Source: Porticoccaceae bacterium (GTDB lineage: Bacteria; Pseudomonadota; Gammaproteobacteria; Pseudomonadales; Porticoccaceae). Taken from it: DNA of 61,193 nucleotides. Below the pieces are notes generated by a model. That model made no database searches. It worked only from the letters and a program-made list of their open reading frames with translations, and had not been told where the DNA came from. Location of the stretch: positions 1 through 61,193 of the forward strand of contig JAGPUQ010000017.1 of assembly GCA_018069525.1 (NCBI GenBank). The letters are read 5' to 3'. Below, piece after piece: positions 52,938 through 61,025 of the stretch. A program made the translations under genes and the position numbers. How positions within the stretch are numbered: position 1 is the first letter of the stretch; each line of letters opens with the position of its first letter.

Positions 52938-54032
52938 GTGACCGCACTTGAACGCGCCTGGTACCGAGATAACAGTTGGGCGCTGTTATTGGCGCCGCTA
53001 ACGCTGTTGTTTCGTGCTTTAGCCTACGCCAGACGCCAGGTCCTGCAAGCGCGCCATCAGGGCCAGCCCTTTGCGGCTCCGGTAATCGTCGTCGGTAATA
53101 TTGCGGTGGGCGGTGCGGGTAAAACTCCTTTGATTATCGCACTGGCGCGGCAGCTACAGGCTGCGGGTTTTCGTCCAGGCATTGTAAGCAGAGGTTACGG
53201 CGGTGCCGAAGTCGCTGAGCCGTTGCAGTTAAATTCCGAGCACAGTCCAGGTCAGGTCGGCGACGAGCCTCGACTGATTGCCGATAGCACCGCGTGCCCG
53301 GTAGTGGTGTGTCCCGACCGGGTTCGTGCGGTAGCGCATCTCTTACAACACAACGATTGTAATGTGGTGTTAAGCGACGACGGCTTACAGCACTATCGCC
53401 TGCACCGGGATATCGAGATTGCTGTGGTCGACGGCGAGCGCGGTGTCGGCAATGGCTGGTGTTTGCCTGCCGGGCCGTTGCGGGAATCACCAGCGCGCCT
53501 GCGTGAAGTGGATATGGTGGTGGTTAACGGCGCGGGCTATCAGCCACAAGGTGATTTTTTTACTATGGATTTAGTGGCCACCGGGCTGCGCCATTTAGCG
53601 ACCGGCAATACTATTTTTCCGCAGGCCCGGGAAGAGACCTGGCAGCAGACAAAGCAAGTGCATGCGGTGGCGGGTATTGCCAACCCCCAGCGTTTTCAGC
53701 GCAGTTTGGAAGACCTCGGTTTTACGGTTACCTTGCACAGCTTTCCCGATCATCATATATTTTCGGCGGCGGATCTTGGCTTTGCCGACGATGCACCGGT
53801 GATTATTACCGCGAAGGACGCGGTGAAGTGCTACGATTTTAACAGTGGCGACTTTAACAATAACGTCGGAAATAATTTTAATCACGACAATATCTGGGTG
53901 CTGGATGTCGAGGCACAACTGCCGGATCTTGCCTGGCAACAATTAATTGCCGCCTTAAGCGGTCTGTCGGTGAATCAAACCGATACTCATGCGACCGCCT
54001 TGACGCCACCCTCAAAACCCCACGGTGACTGA
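52938..54032 (+). CDS. lpxK: tetraacyldisaccharide 4'-kinase
   Basis: This inner-membrane kinase phosphorylates the 4' position of the lipid A precursor. 364 aa. Hydrophobic N-terminal helix (about 15-30), then the P-loop VVGNIAVGGAGKTPLIIALA and the substrate/metal motif LSDDGLQHYRLHRDIEIAVV. GTG start. About 30 residues longer than E. coli LpxK owing to an Asn/Asp-rich insertion near residues 300-315 (NSGDFNNNVGNNFNHDN). Ends directly against the kdsB start. Confidence 0.95.
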   Translation: MTALERAWYRDNSWALLLAPLTLLFRALAYARRQVLQARHQGQPFAAPVIVVGNIAVGGAGKTPLIIALARQLQAAGFRPGIVSRGYGGAEVAEPLQLNSEHSPGQVGDEPRLIADSTACPVVVCPDRVRAVAHLLQHNDCNVVLSDDGLQHYRLHRDIEIAVVDGERGVGNGWCLPAGPLRESPARLREVDMVVVNGAGYQPQGDFFTMDLVATGLRHLATGNTIFPQAREETWQQTKQVHAVAGIANPQRFQRSLEDLGFTVTLHSFPDHHIFSAADLGFADDAPVIITAKDAVKCYDFNSGDFNNNVGNNFNHDNIWVLDVEAQLPDLAWQQLIAALSGLSVNQTDTHATALTPPSKPHGD

Positions 54033-54824
54033 ATGTATTCCTGTGTAATTCCGGCTCGCTTCGCCTCTACCCGCTTACCCGGTAAGCCGCTGCGCGATAT
54101 GGCCGGCCAAACCATGATCGAGCGGGTATACCGGGCGGCGAGTAACAGTGCTGCAGAGCGGGTTATCGTAGCCACCGATGACGAGCGCATTGCCGAAGTG
54201 GTGCGAGCCTTTGGCGGCGAGGTGGTGATGACCTCGACCGAGCATCGCTCCGGCACGGACCGACTGGCAGAAGTTGCAGAACTCTGCGGTTTTAACGACG
54301 ACGACGTGCTGGTCAACGTGCAGGGCGATGAACCGCTCATGCCGGCATCGGTGATTGAGCAGGTTGCCGCCAATCTTGTCGAGCACCCGGATTGTGGCGT
54401 CGCGACCTTGTGCGAAGCGATTCAAAGTTATGCCGATTTTACCGATCCAAATATCGTCAAAGTAGTTGCCGATACGCAGGGCCACGCGCTGTATTTTAGC
54501 CGTGCGCCCATCCCCTGGCCCCGCGATGCGATGTCAGTGGGGGAGGCGACGTTGGTTAGTTCGTCTGTTTTCCCCTCGCCCACGTTTCCCCCGCCCATGC
54601 GCCATATCGGTTTGTATGCCTATCGCGTGCAAGCCCTACGCGCGTTTACTCAGTTATCGGTGGCCACGCTGGAAGCTGCGGAAGCTTTGGAGCAATTGCG
54701 TTTTCTGGCCAATGGTGTCCCCGTTCATGTCGCCGCCGCTTGTGCCGAAGTACCCGGCGGAGTGGATACCGAAGCTGACCTACAACGGGTTTGCGCCTTG
54801 TTGCTTGAGGACGGACAGCCTTGA
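54033..54824 (+). CDS. kdsB: 3-deoxy-manno-octulosonate cytidylyltransferase
   Basis: This enzyme activates KDO as CMP-KDO for lipopolysaccharide inner core synthesis. 263 aa, typical. Nucleotide-binding N-terminus VIPARFASTRLPGKPLRDMA, then TEHRSGTDRLAEVAE and VNVQGDEPLMP, later HIGLYAYRVQALRAF. Its ATG follows the lpxK stop without a gap; the Trm112-like ycaR often placed between lpxK and kdsB is missing here. The stop overlaps the phosphatase start as TTGA. Confidence 0.95.
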   Translation: MYSCVIPARFASTRLPGKPLRDMAGQTMIERVYRAASNSAAERVIVATDDERIAEVVRAFGGEVVMTSTEHRSGTDRLAEVAELCGFNDDDVLVNVQGDEPLMPASVIEQVAANLVEHPDCGVATLCEAIQSYADFTDPNIVKVVADTQGHALYFSRAPIPWPRDAMSVGEATLVSSSVFPSPTFPPPMRHIGLYAYRVQALRAFTQLSVATLEAAEALEQLRFLANGVPVHVAAACAEVPGGVDTEADLQRVCALLLEDGQP

Positions 54825-55360
54825 GTGACGTGGCTTCTAGCAATAATACCGAGCTAGCACCGATACAGATATTGTTTGTCTGCCTCGGTAATATCTGCCG
54901 TTCGCCCACCGCCCACGGGGTATTTGAAAGCGTGGTAAACAGTAAAGGCTTGAGTGAACACATCGCAGTCGATTCTGCCGGAACGGGCGATTGGCACATA
55001 GGCCATGAGCCGGATACCCGCGCGCAACACGCCGCGAAAAAACGCGGCTATGAACTCGCTCATTTGCGCGCCCGGCTAGTGACCCCGCAAGATTTTCAGA
55101 ACTACCACTATGTTTTGGCGATGGATCACGCCAACCTCAATGATCTGCGCAAGCTGTGTCCGCCGAGTTACGACGGCGTTCTCGACCTATTTTTGAACTA
55201 CTCCGGCGAACACCAGCATCTGCTTGAAGTACCCGATCCCTATGCCGGAGGGGCGGACGGATTCGAGCAGGTGATGGATATGGTCGAAGATGCCGCCCAG
55301 GGTTTATTGGAGCATATTTGCGCGGTACACAAATTTTCTGCCGCGCCGGGTCGCTCTTGA
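54821..55360 (+). CDS. low-molecular-weight protein tyrosine phosphatase
   Basis: A 179 aa cytoplasmic LMW-PTP. Active-site loop LFVCLGNICRSPTAHGV (CX5R) and the general-acid loop VPDPYAGGADGFEQVMDMVE are intact. Translation start is inferred as TTG in the TTGA overlap with kdsB; this leaves an N-terminal tail of about 15 residues before the beta strand. No ATG is available. Placement between kdsB and murB is seen in Pseudomonas-type genomes. Confidence 0.92.
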   Translation: MSDVASSNNTELAPIQILFVCLGNICRSPTAHGVFESVVNSKGLSEHIAVDSAGTGDWHIGHEPDTRAQHAAKKRGYELAHLRARLVTPQDFQNYHYVLAMDHANLNDLRKLCPPSYDGVLDLFLNYSGEHQHLLEVPDPYAGGADGFEQVMDMVEDAAQGLLEHICAVHKFSAAPGRS

Positions 55361-56391
55361 ACATTCTGCGCGATGTCGATCTCTCTACTTACAATACGTT
55401 GGCACTGGCCGCTCGCGCCGATTATTTTTGTGAATTAAATAACGCTGCCGATGCGCTTCAGGCAATCGAGTTTTCCCGCGCCAAAGGCTTGTCCTTAACC
55501 TTGCTGGGTGGCGGCAGTAATGTGGTTATCGCTGGCCCACTTGCCGGGCTTACCGCCCATATGGGGATTAAGGGGCGAGAGAAAATTACAGAAAGCGATG
55601 ACTCGGTAGAGGTAAAATTTGGCGCGGGAGAAAACTGGCATGACACGGTCAATTACTGCCTCGATCAGGGCTGGTACGGCCTGGAAAATTTATCGCTAAT
55701 CCCCGGTACCGTCGGTGCCGCGCCGATTCAGAATATTGGCGCTTACGGTGTCGAGCTGGAAGCTTACTTTGTTGCCCTTGAAGCGCTGGCACTGGATAGC
55801 GGTGAGTTGGTGAGGTTTAACCACGCCGACTGTGAGTTTGGTTATCGCGATAGTATTTTTAAAGGCGCCGCGAAAGATCGCTACGTGATTACCTCGGTGA
55901 CCTTACGGCTGGCAAAAAAACCGGCTCCGATTTTGACCTACCCGGCCCTGCAGAAAGCGCTGCAAGCCGAGGGCATAGGCGCAGTGCCAACACCCCGACA
56001 AATTGCCGATACCGTGTGCCGTATTCGCCGCGAGAAATTACCCGACCCCAGCACAATACCCAATGCGGGCAGCTTTTTTAAAAACCCCTTGATTGCCGCC
56101 GCCCAGGCCGAACAACTGCGACAACAGTTTCCCGATCTGGTGGCTTATCCCCAGCCGGATGGAAAGGTTAAGCTGGCCGCTGCCTGGTTAATTGATCAGG
56201 CAGGTTGGAAAGGCGTACAGCGCGACGGCGTCGGCGTGCATCAACATCAGGCGCTGGTACTGGTGAGTGAGCGGCAGCATGTCGGTGCCACAGGGTGCGC
56301 ACTGCTGGCACTGGCAAGCGACATCCAGGCAGATATTACTAAACAGTTCGGTATTGATCTGGAGATAGAGCCCGTCTTGCTTGGAAGGTAA
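55357..56391 (+). CDS. murB: UDP-N-acetylenolpyruvoylglucosamine reductase
   Basis: This FAD enzyme makes UDP-MurNAc for peptidoglycan synthesis. From TTG 55357 it is 344 aa, near E. coli MurB (342). The start NILRDVDLSTYNTLALAARA matches the family, FAD motif LLGGGSNVVIAG, GLENLSLIPGTVGAAPIQNI, GYRDSIFK, and the catalytic NAGSFFKNP. The open frame begins 13 codons earlier (55318) but that part is within the phosphatase gene, so the TTG in the TTGA overlap is chosen. Confidence 0.95.
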   Translation: MNILRDVDLSTYNTLALAARADYFCELNNAADALQAIEFSRAKGLSLTLLGGGSNVVIAGPLAGLTAHMGIKGREKITESDDSVEVKFGAGENWHDTVNYCLDQGWYGLENLSLIPGTVGAAPIQNIGAYGVELEAYFVALEALALDSGELVRFNHADCEFGYRDSIFKGAAKDRYVITSVTLRLAKKPAPILTYPALQKALQAEGIGAVPTPRQIADTVCRIRREKLPDPSTIPNAGSFFKNPLIAAAQAEQLRQQFPDLVAYPQPDGKVKLAAAWLIDQAGWKGVQRDGVGVHQHQALVLVSERQHVGATGCALLALASDIQADITKQFGIDLEIEPVLLGR

Positions 56392-56459
56392 CTTGGACGA
56401 TAACTCGGGCGGTAAAATGCCAAGCTTGTAAAATACCGGGTGTATAAGAGGACTTCGCA

Positions 56460-57104
56460 ATCAATAATTTATCCTTATTCGGTCAGTCGGATCCAGCGAC
56501 GGGAAACGCCTCAAGCAGCGCCTTTGAAGTCATTACTTTGCCGGATGGCGAGCTACACTACGCCCCGGAATTTTTACCCGCCGACATAGCCGATCAGCAC
56601 CTGAACGATATTATTGCGGCGACTCCCTGGCAGCAAAGTCGTCTGCACATTGCCGGTCGCGAATGCCTGATCCCGCGTTTGAACGCCTGGTACGGCGATA
56701 AAGCGACGCACTATGGTTATTCGGGGATGCGTTTAGATTTAAATCCCTGGACAGAGCAGCTCAGCGCCTTAAAACAGCAAGTGGAAGCGGCCACCGGCGG
56801 GGTATTTAACAGCGCACTACTTAATTATTATCGCTCCGGTAGCGATAGCGTGGATTGGCACAGCGACGACGAACGCGAGCTGGGTTCCAGGCCGGTGATT
56901 GCCGCACTCAGCATCGGCGCGATGCGGCGTTTTGATTTGCGCCATAAAACCCGCAAGGACTTGCGCTACAAACTGGAGTTACAACACGGCTCGCTGCTGG
57001 TGATGGCCGGCGCCATGCAACAGCACTGGGCCCATCGCATTGCGAAGACAAAAGATCATAGCGAAGCCCGGATCAGTATTACCTTTAGACAGGTAGTGAC
57101 ATAG
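56460..57104 (+). CDS. alkB: AlkB-like 2-oxoglutarate/Fe(II) DNA repair dioxygenase
   Basis: This oxygenase removes alkyl groups from DNA bases. Fe ligands and oxoglutarate residues appear in VDWHSDDERELGSRPVIAAL and MQQHWAHRIAKTKDHSEARI (HxD...H and RISITFR). The frame has no ATG or GTG before the core; TTG at 56538 would give 188 aa. Upstream in frame lies NNLSLFGQSDPATGN, much like normal AlkB N-termini (x-LSLF), directly after an ATC codon at 56460 with AAGAGG seven bases before it. I therefore propose ATC as start (214 aa); the TTG is the conservative choice. Confidence 0.85.
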   Translation: MNNLSLFGQSDPATGNASSSAFEVITLPDGELHYAPEFLPADIADQHLNDIIAATPWQQSRLHIAGRECLIPRLNAWYGDKATHYGYSGMRLDLNPWTEQLSALKQQVEAATGGVFNSALLNYYRSGSDSVDWHSDDERELGSRPVIAALSIGAMRRFDLRHKTRKDLRYKLELQHGSLLVMAGAMQQHWAHRIAKTKDHSEARISITFRQVVT

Positions 57105-57279
57105 GAGTATAAGAATAAAATTTATAATAACTGCTTGATCCAGTACCGATGTGCTTGCACTATTACAAGCTTGTAGCGAAGGATCATCTTCGGTGGTAGT
57201 CTCTAAGCGCTAGTCGGCTTCTTTTATAAAAAAGCTGTCACGAAATTTGTCACGGAAGAAGTACACAAGGAGCGTCGTC

Positions 57280-57930
57280 ATGTTAAAAGCACTGGTAGTA
57301 GATGATCACGATGTAGTGCGGATGGGTATCTGCAGTCTCGTGGAATCGGTTCCCGGCGTGGAGGTCGTGGGGCAGGGGTCCAGCGGTGAGCAGGCGATCA
57401 CACTGTCGCGGGAGTTACGACCCGATATTGTGTTTATGGACATCCGCATGCCCGGCATTGGCGGACTGGAAGCCACCAAGCGCTTGCTGGCGGCCAATTC
57501 CAAGGTCAAAGTAATAGTCGTTAGTGTCTATACGGACGAAATCTATCCCACCCAATTACTCAAAGCTGGCGCGGCTGGCTACATCACCAAAAATGCCGAT
57601 CGACAGGAAATCCAGAACGCGCTGCAAACCGTTATCGAAGATAAGGTCTATATCAGCCCGGCCATTGCCCAACAGTTGGTGCTTAAACGGCTCGATCCCG
57701 AGCAGGAAGGTTCCCCCCTGGCGAGCTTGTCCCAGCGGGAACTGCAAATAGCGCAGATGATCACCAGCGGGCATCGGGCCAACGAAGTGGCGGCGGTGTT
57801 GAATATCAGCCCGAAAACTATCAATACCTACAAATACCGCATTTACGACAAGCTCGGTGTGACCAACGACGTTCAACTGACGCTGGTTGCCGTGAAGCTC
57901 GGCTTAGTCGATCCCAGCGAAGTGGTTTAA
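57280..57930 (+). CDS. uvrY: response regulator UvrY/GacA
   Basis: A 216 aa LuxR-type response regulator, the partner of BarA/GacS in control of the Csr/Rsm small RNAs. Receiver domain with phosphorylation Asp in DIVFMDIRMPGIGG (residue 54) and a C-terminal helix-turn-helix SQRELQIAQMITSGHRANEV, SPKTINTYKYRIYDKLGV. AAGGAG precedes the ATG at 57280; an upstream opening at 57247 is not needed. It precedes uvrC, as in E. coli and Pseudomonas. Confidence 0.95.
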   Translation: MLKALVVDDHDVVRMGICSLVESVPGVEVVGQGSSGEQAITLSRELRPDIVFMDIRMPGIGGLEATKRLLAANSKVKVIVVSVYTDEIYPTQLLKAGAAGYITKNADRQEIQNALQTVIEDKVYISPAIAQQLVLKRLDPEQEGSPLASLSQRELQIAQMITSGHRANEVAAVLNISPKTINTYKYRIYDKLGVTNDVQLTLVAVKLGLVDPSEVV

Positions 57931-58033
57931 TGGCTGTTGATCAATCACTAGTTGTCGGATTTATCAATCACTGCGTTTATAAATAAACAGTTTAAAAATA
58001 AGTACAATAGACGGGTCCGTAACGGTGACCTGT

Positions 58034-59875
58034 ATGGCCTTTGACGCAAAAATATTTCTCAAAAATCTGACCGAGCGTCCCGGCGTCTACCAAATGCAGG
58101 GCGACGACGGCAAGGTGCTGTACGTCGGTAAAGCTAAAAACCTGCGTAAACGGGTCAGCAGTTATTTTCGCAGTTCCGGGCTGGCACCTAAAACCGCTGC
58201 GCTCGTTAAAAAAATCTGCAATATCGATGTCACCGTCACCGCTTCCGAACTGGAAGCGCTGATCCTCGAACAAAATCTAATCAAGCAGCTGCGCCCGCCC
58301 TACAATATTTTATTTCGGGACGATAAGTCCTACCCCTACGTCTTCCTTTCCGACCGGGACGAATTTCCACGGCTGTCGTTTTATCGCGGTGCCAAACGTG
58401 CGAAAGGCGCTTATTTTGGGCCTTTCCCCAGCGTGCTTGCCGTGCGCGAAAGTATGAATTTTTTAAAGCGCACCTTTCGTGTGCGCCAGTGCGAAGACAC
58501 GGTGTTTAAAAACCGTTCCCGGCCCTGTCTGCAATATCAAATCAAACGCTGCACCGCGCCCTGCGTAGGGCTTATTTCCGCCGAGGATTACCAGCGCGAC
58601 GTACGCCACACCCGGATGTTTCTCGAAGGCAAAGCCCAGCCCCTAATGCGGGAGTTGGAACGGGATATGGAGCGCGCCAGCGCAGCGCTGGATTTCGAAC
58701 TCGCCGCGCAATTTCGAGACCAAATTGCCGCCTTGCGCCAAATCCAGGCCCAGCAGGTGATTGAATCCGGCAACGCCAATATCGACGTCATCGATGCGGC
58801 GGTGGCCGGCAATAAAGCCTGCGTTCATGTGCTCTACATTCGCCACGGCCGCATGTTGGGTAGCCGCAGTTTTTATCCCAACATTCCCATCGACGCCGAT
58901 AGAAGTGAAGTGTTGGCTGAGTTTATTCCCCACAGCTATTTTAAAGGTGGCGGTGGGCTCAAAGGGGGTGGCGGAGTAGACATCCCCAAAGAAGTGGTGA
59001 CATCGGTAGCGCTGGAGGATAAAGCGCTATTAGAAGAGGCCTTAAGTATCGCCTCCGGCCATAAGGTAGTGGTGAAGTGCGTTAGTCGCGGCACCCGCAG
59101 TAAGTGGGTTGAACTGGCCGCACGTACCGCCGAGCAGAACTTGAGTGGCCGCCTGGCGGCATCGCGCAGTACTCAACAACGCATGGCAGCCTTGGCCGAA
59201 ACCCTCGACTTGCAGGAAATCCCCCAGCGTCTGGAATGCTTCGACATTAGCCACAGCAGCGGTGAGGCTACGGTAGCGTCCTGCGTAGTGTTCGGTGACG
59301 ACGGGCCACTGAAGTCCGACTACCGCCGTTTTAATATCGACGGCATCACGCCCGGCGACGACTATGCCGCGATGGAGCAGGCCTTACAACGCCGTTACAA
59401 ACGCTTGCAGCAGGGGGAGGGCAAGCTGCCGGACATCCTGTTTATCGATGGTGGTAAAGGCCAGTTGGGCATTGCCTGTAAAGTACTCGAAGAGTTGGGC
59501 GTGGTCGGCGTGCTGATCGTCGGCGTCGCCAAGGGCAGCAGTCGCAAGCCGGGACTAGAAACCCTGTTGCTTAGCGTTGATGACAAAGTGGAGGAGATTG
59601 TCGCCGATGCCAATAGTTTGTTGCTGATCCAGCAGATTCGCGACGAAGCCCATCGCTTTGCCATCACCGGCCATCGCCAGCGTCGCGACCGCAAGCGTCG
59701 CACCTCACCCCTCGAAGGCATTCCTGGTGTTGGACCAAAACGACGGCGTGAGCTACTGCGTCACTTCGGTGGTCTTGGCTCCGTGGAGAAAGCCAGCGTC
59801 GCCGATTTGATGAAAGTACCGAATATTAACCGCAAAGTGGCCGAAGCTATTTACAGCGACCTCCACAACCGGTAA
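58034..59875 (+). CDS. uvrC: excinuclease ABC subunit C
   Basis: The nuclease of nucleotide excision repair makes both incisions around a lesion. 613 aa. Order: GIY-YIG domain (RPGVYQMQGDDGKVLYVGKA), cysteine segment RPCLQYQIKRCTAPCVGLIS, UVR motif (DFELAAQFRDQIAALRQIQ), RNase-H-like domain with ECFDISHSSGEATVASCVVF and DILFIDGGKGQLGIA, and two helix-hairpin-helix motifs at the end (EGIPGVGPKRRRELLRHFGG). A glycine-rich duplication (KGGGG twice, about residues 304-313) lengthens the linker. An ATG at 58034 is preferred to the GTG three codons upstream. Confidence 0.95.
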   Translation: MAFDAKIFLKNLTERPGVYQMQGDDGKVLYVGKAKNLRKRVSSYFRSSGLAPKTAALVKKICNIDVTVTASELEALILEQNLIKQLRPPYNILFRDDKSYPYVFLSDRDEFPRLSFYRGAKRAKGAYFGPFPSVLAVRESMNFLKRTFRVRQCEDTVFKNRSRPCLQYQIKRCTAPCVGLISAEDYQRDVRHTRMFLEGKAQPLMRELERDMERASAALDFELAAQFRDQIAALRQIQAQQVIESGNANIDVIDAAVAGNKACVHVLYIRHGRMLGSRSFYPNIPIDADRSEVLAEFIPHSYFKGGGGLKGGGGVDIPKEVVTSVALEDKALLEEALSIASGHKVVVKCVSRGTRSKWVELAARTAEQNLSGRLAASRSTQQRMAALAETLDLQEIPQRLECFDISHSSGEATVASCVVFGDDGPLKSDYRRFNIDGITPGDDYAAMEQALQRRYKRLQQGEGKLPDILFIDGGKGQLGIACKVLEELGVVGVLIVGVAKGSSRKPGLETLLLSVDDKVEEIVADANSLLLIQQIRDEAHRFAITGHRQRRDRKRRTSPLEGIPGVGPKRRRELLRHFGGLGSVEKASVADLMKVPNINRKVAEAIYSDLHNR

Positions 59876-59902
59876 GTTTAGCGGCGCTAATGGATTCCTT
59901 GT

Positions 59903-60541
59903 ATGTTTAATCTCCCCAATTCCCTGACCTTGCTGCGCATCGCGCTAATACCCCTGCTAGTTATCGTATTTTATCTACCCTGGCAGTGGAGTTATCTTGC
60001 CAGTGCCGCGATCTTTGGTCTCGCGGCTATAACAGATTGGCTAGACGGTTACTTTGCCCGCAAACTCGGGCAGGAGACCAACTTCGGTGCCTTTATAGAT
60101 CCGGTGGCCGACAAATTGATCGTCGCCGTCGCCCTAATTATTTTGCTCGAACGTCACGCCACCTGGGTTTTCGCCATTCCTACCATGGTGATTATTGGCC
60201 GGGAGATAGTTATTTCCGCATTACGCGAGTGGATGGCCGAACTCGGCAAGCGCGCCAGCGTCGCGGTCTCTTATATAGGTAAGGTCAAAACCACCTTACA
60301 GATGATCGCCATTATTGCCCTGCTGCTGTTTAATCCGGCGATGTTCCCGCTATTCAATGTGTTCGCACAAGTGCTGCTTTACGCCGCCGCTGTACTCACC
60401 CTGTGGTCAATGGTGATCTACCTCCGCGCCGCCTGGCCAGAGCTATTTAGTGCCGCAAACCTGCAATCGACTTCGTCTTCGGCTTCGACAAGGGATAGCG
60501 ACGTGAGTAACTCGCAGAGCATTGACCAGAACATTGAGTAG
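59903..60541 (+). CDS. pgsA: CDP-diacylglycerol-glycerol-3-phosphate 3-phosphatidyltransferase
   Basis: This inner-membrane enzyme of phosphatidylglycerol synthesis has 212 aa. The CDP-alcohol phosphotransferase motif is complete: DWLDGYFARKLGQETNFGAF followed by IDPVADK. The N-terminal MFNLPNSLTLLRIALIPLLV is typical. A Ser/Thr/Asp-rich tail of about 25 residues (QSTSSSASTRDSDVSNSQSI) is longer than in E. coli. Followed, as in E. coli, by tRNA genes. Confidence 0.95.
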   Translation: MFNLPNSLTLLRIALIPLLVIVFYLPWQWSYLASAAIFGLAAITDWLDGYFARKLGQETNFGAFIDPVADKLIVAVALIILLERHATWVFAIPTMVIIGREIVISALREWMAELGKRASVAVSYIGKVKTTLQMIAIIALLLFNPAMFPLFNVFAQVLLYAAAVLTLWSMVIYLRAAWPELFSAANLQSTSSSASTRDSDVSNSQSIDQNIE

Positions 60542-60660
60542 AGCTATGAGTAGCACTATGGGCATACCTGTGACAATGCACCGTCTGAAATAGGCAAGTG
60601 ATCCATTCTCGACGTGCGCCTCTGTTCAACACCAGCACCCTCGGGTACAATCGCGCCCCT

Positions 60661-60699
60661 AAATTAGTTAGGTAATTTAGTCAGGTAATTTAGTCAGGT
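60661..60699. repeat. 13-bp tandem repeat upstream of the tRNA genes
   Basis: Two identical units AATTTAGTCAGGT (60674-60686, 60687-60699) follow a degenerate first copy at 60661-60673 (11 of 13 matching). They lie in the leader before the first tRNA gene. Confidence 0.7.
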
Positions 60700-60720
60700 A
60701 AGAGTGGTTTTGAATTTGCG

Positions 60721-60862
60721 GGCGCGGTGGCAGAGTGGTCATGCAGCGGACTGCAACTCCGTTACGCTGGGTCGAGCGATTGCGCAGGCAATCACCACGA
60801 GGCGCGTAGCGACGAAGCCCGAAGGGTGCTAACAGTGAAGGCTGTTAGCATGAATCCGACCC
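60721..60862 (+). pseudogene. tRNA-Cys (GCA) interrupted in the T-arm by a hairpin-rich insert
   Basis: Bases 60721-60764 are identical to the first 44 bases of the intact tRNA-Cys at 60903, including the GCA anticodon. The sequence then follows the T-arm only to about GTCGA (60775). An insert of about 77 bases with several short hairpins follows (GATTGC/GCAATC and TGCTAACAG/CTGTTAGCA). After it AATCCGACCC (60853-60862) resembles the 3' T-arm of the intact gene (ATTCCGACCC). The acceptor 3' strand is missing. It cannot fold as a standard tRNA. Confidence 0.75.
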
Positions 60863-60902
60863 CTGGGTCGGGATCGAACTAGACAATAGTTTTGAATGTA
60901 TA

Positions 60903-60976
60903 GGCGCGGTGGCAGAGTGGTCATGCAGCGGACTGCAACTCCGTTAACGCCGGTTCGATTCCGACCCGCGCCTCCA
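60903..60976 (+). tRNA. cysT: tRNA-Cys (GCA), with CCA encoded
   Basis: 74 bases. Acceptor GGCGCGG pairs with CCGCGCC, discriminator T and CCA follow. Anticodon arm GCGGA-CTGCAAC-TCCGT gives anticodon GCA. T-loop TTCGATT. One unusual point: the T-stem GCCGG/CCGAC has a C-A mismatch at the second pair (50-64). It is the second of two tandem copies sharing the leader word GTTTTGAAT. Confidence 0.88.
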
Positions 60977-61025
60977 ACTTCAAAACCATTTAGATAAAAG
61001 TCATCATAGAGTTACGCAAAGCACT

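Noticed and set aside
60721..60862. group I intron in tRNA-Cys
   Set aside because: Insert is in the T-arm and only ~77 bases, without P7/G-binding core; group I introns in bacterial tRNAs sit in the anticodon loop and are longer.
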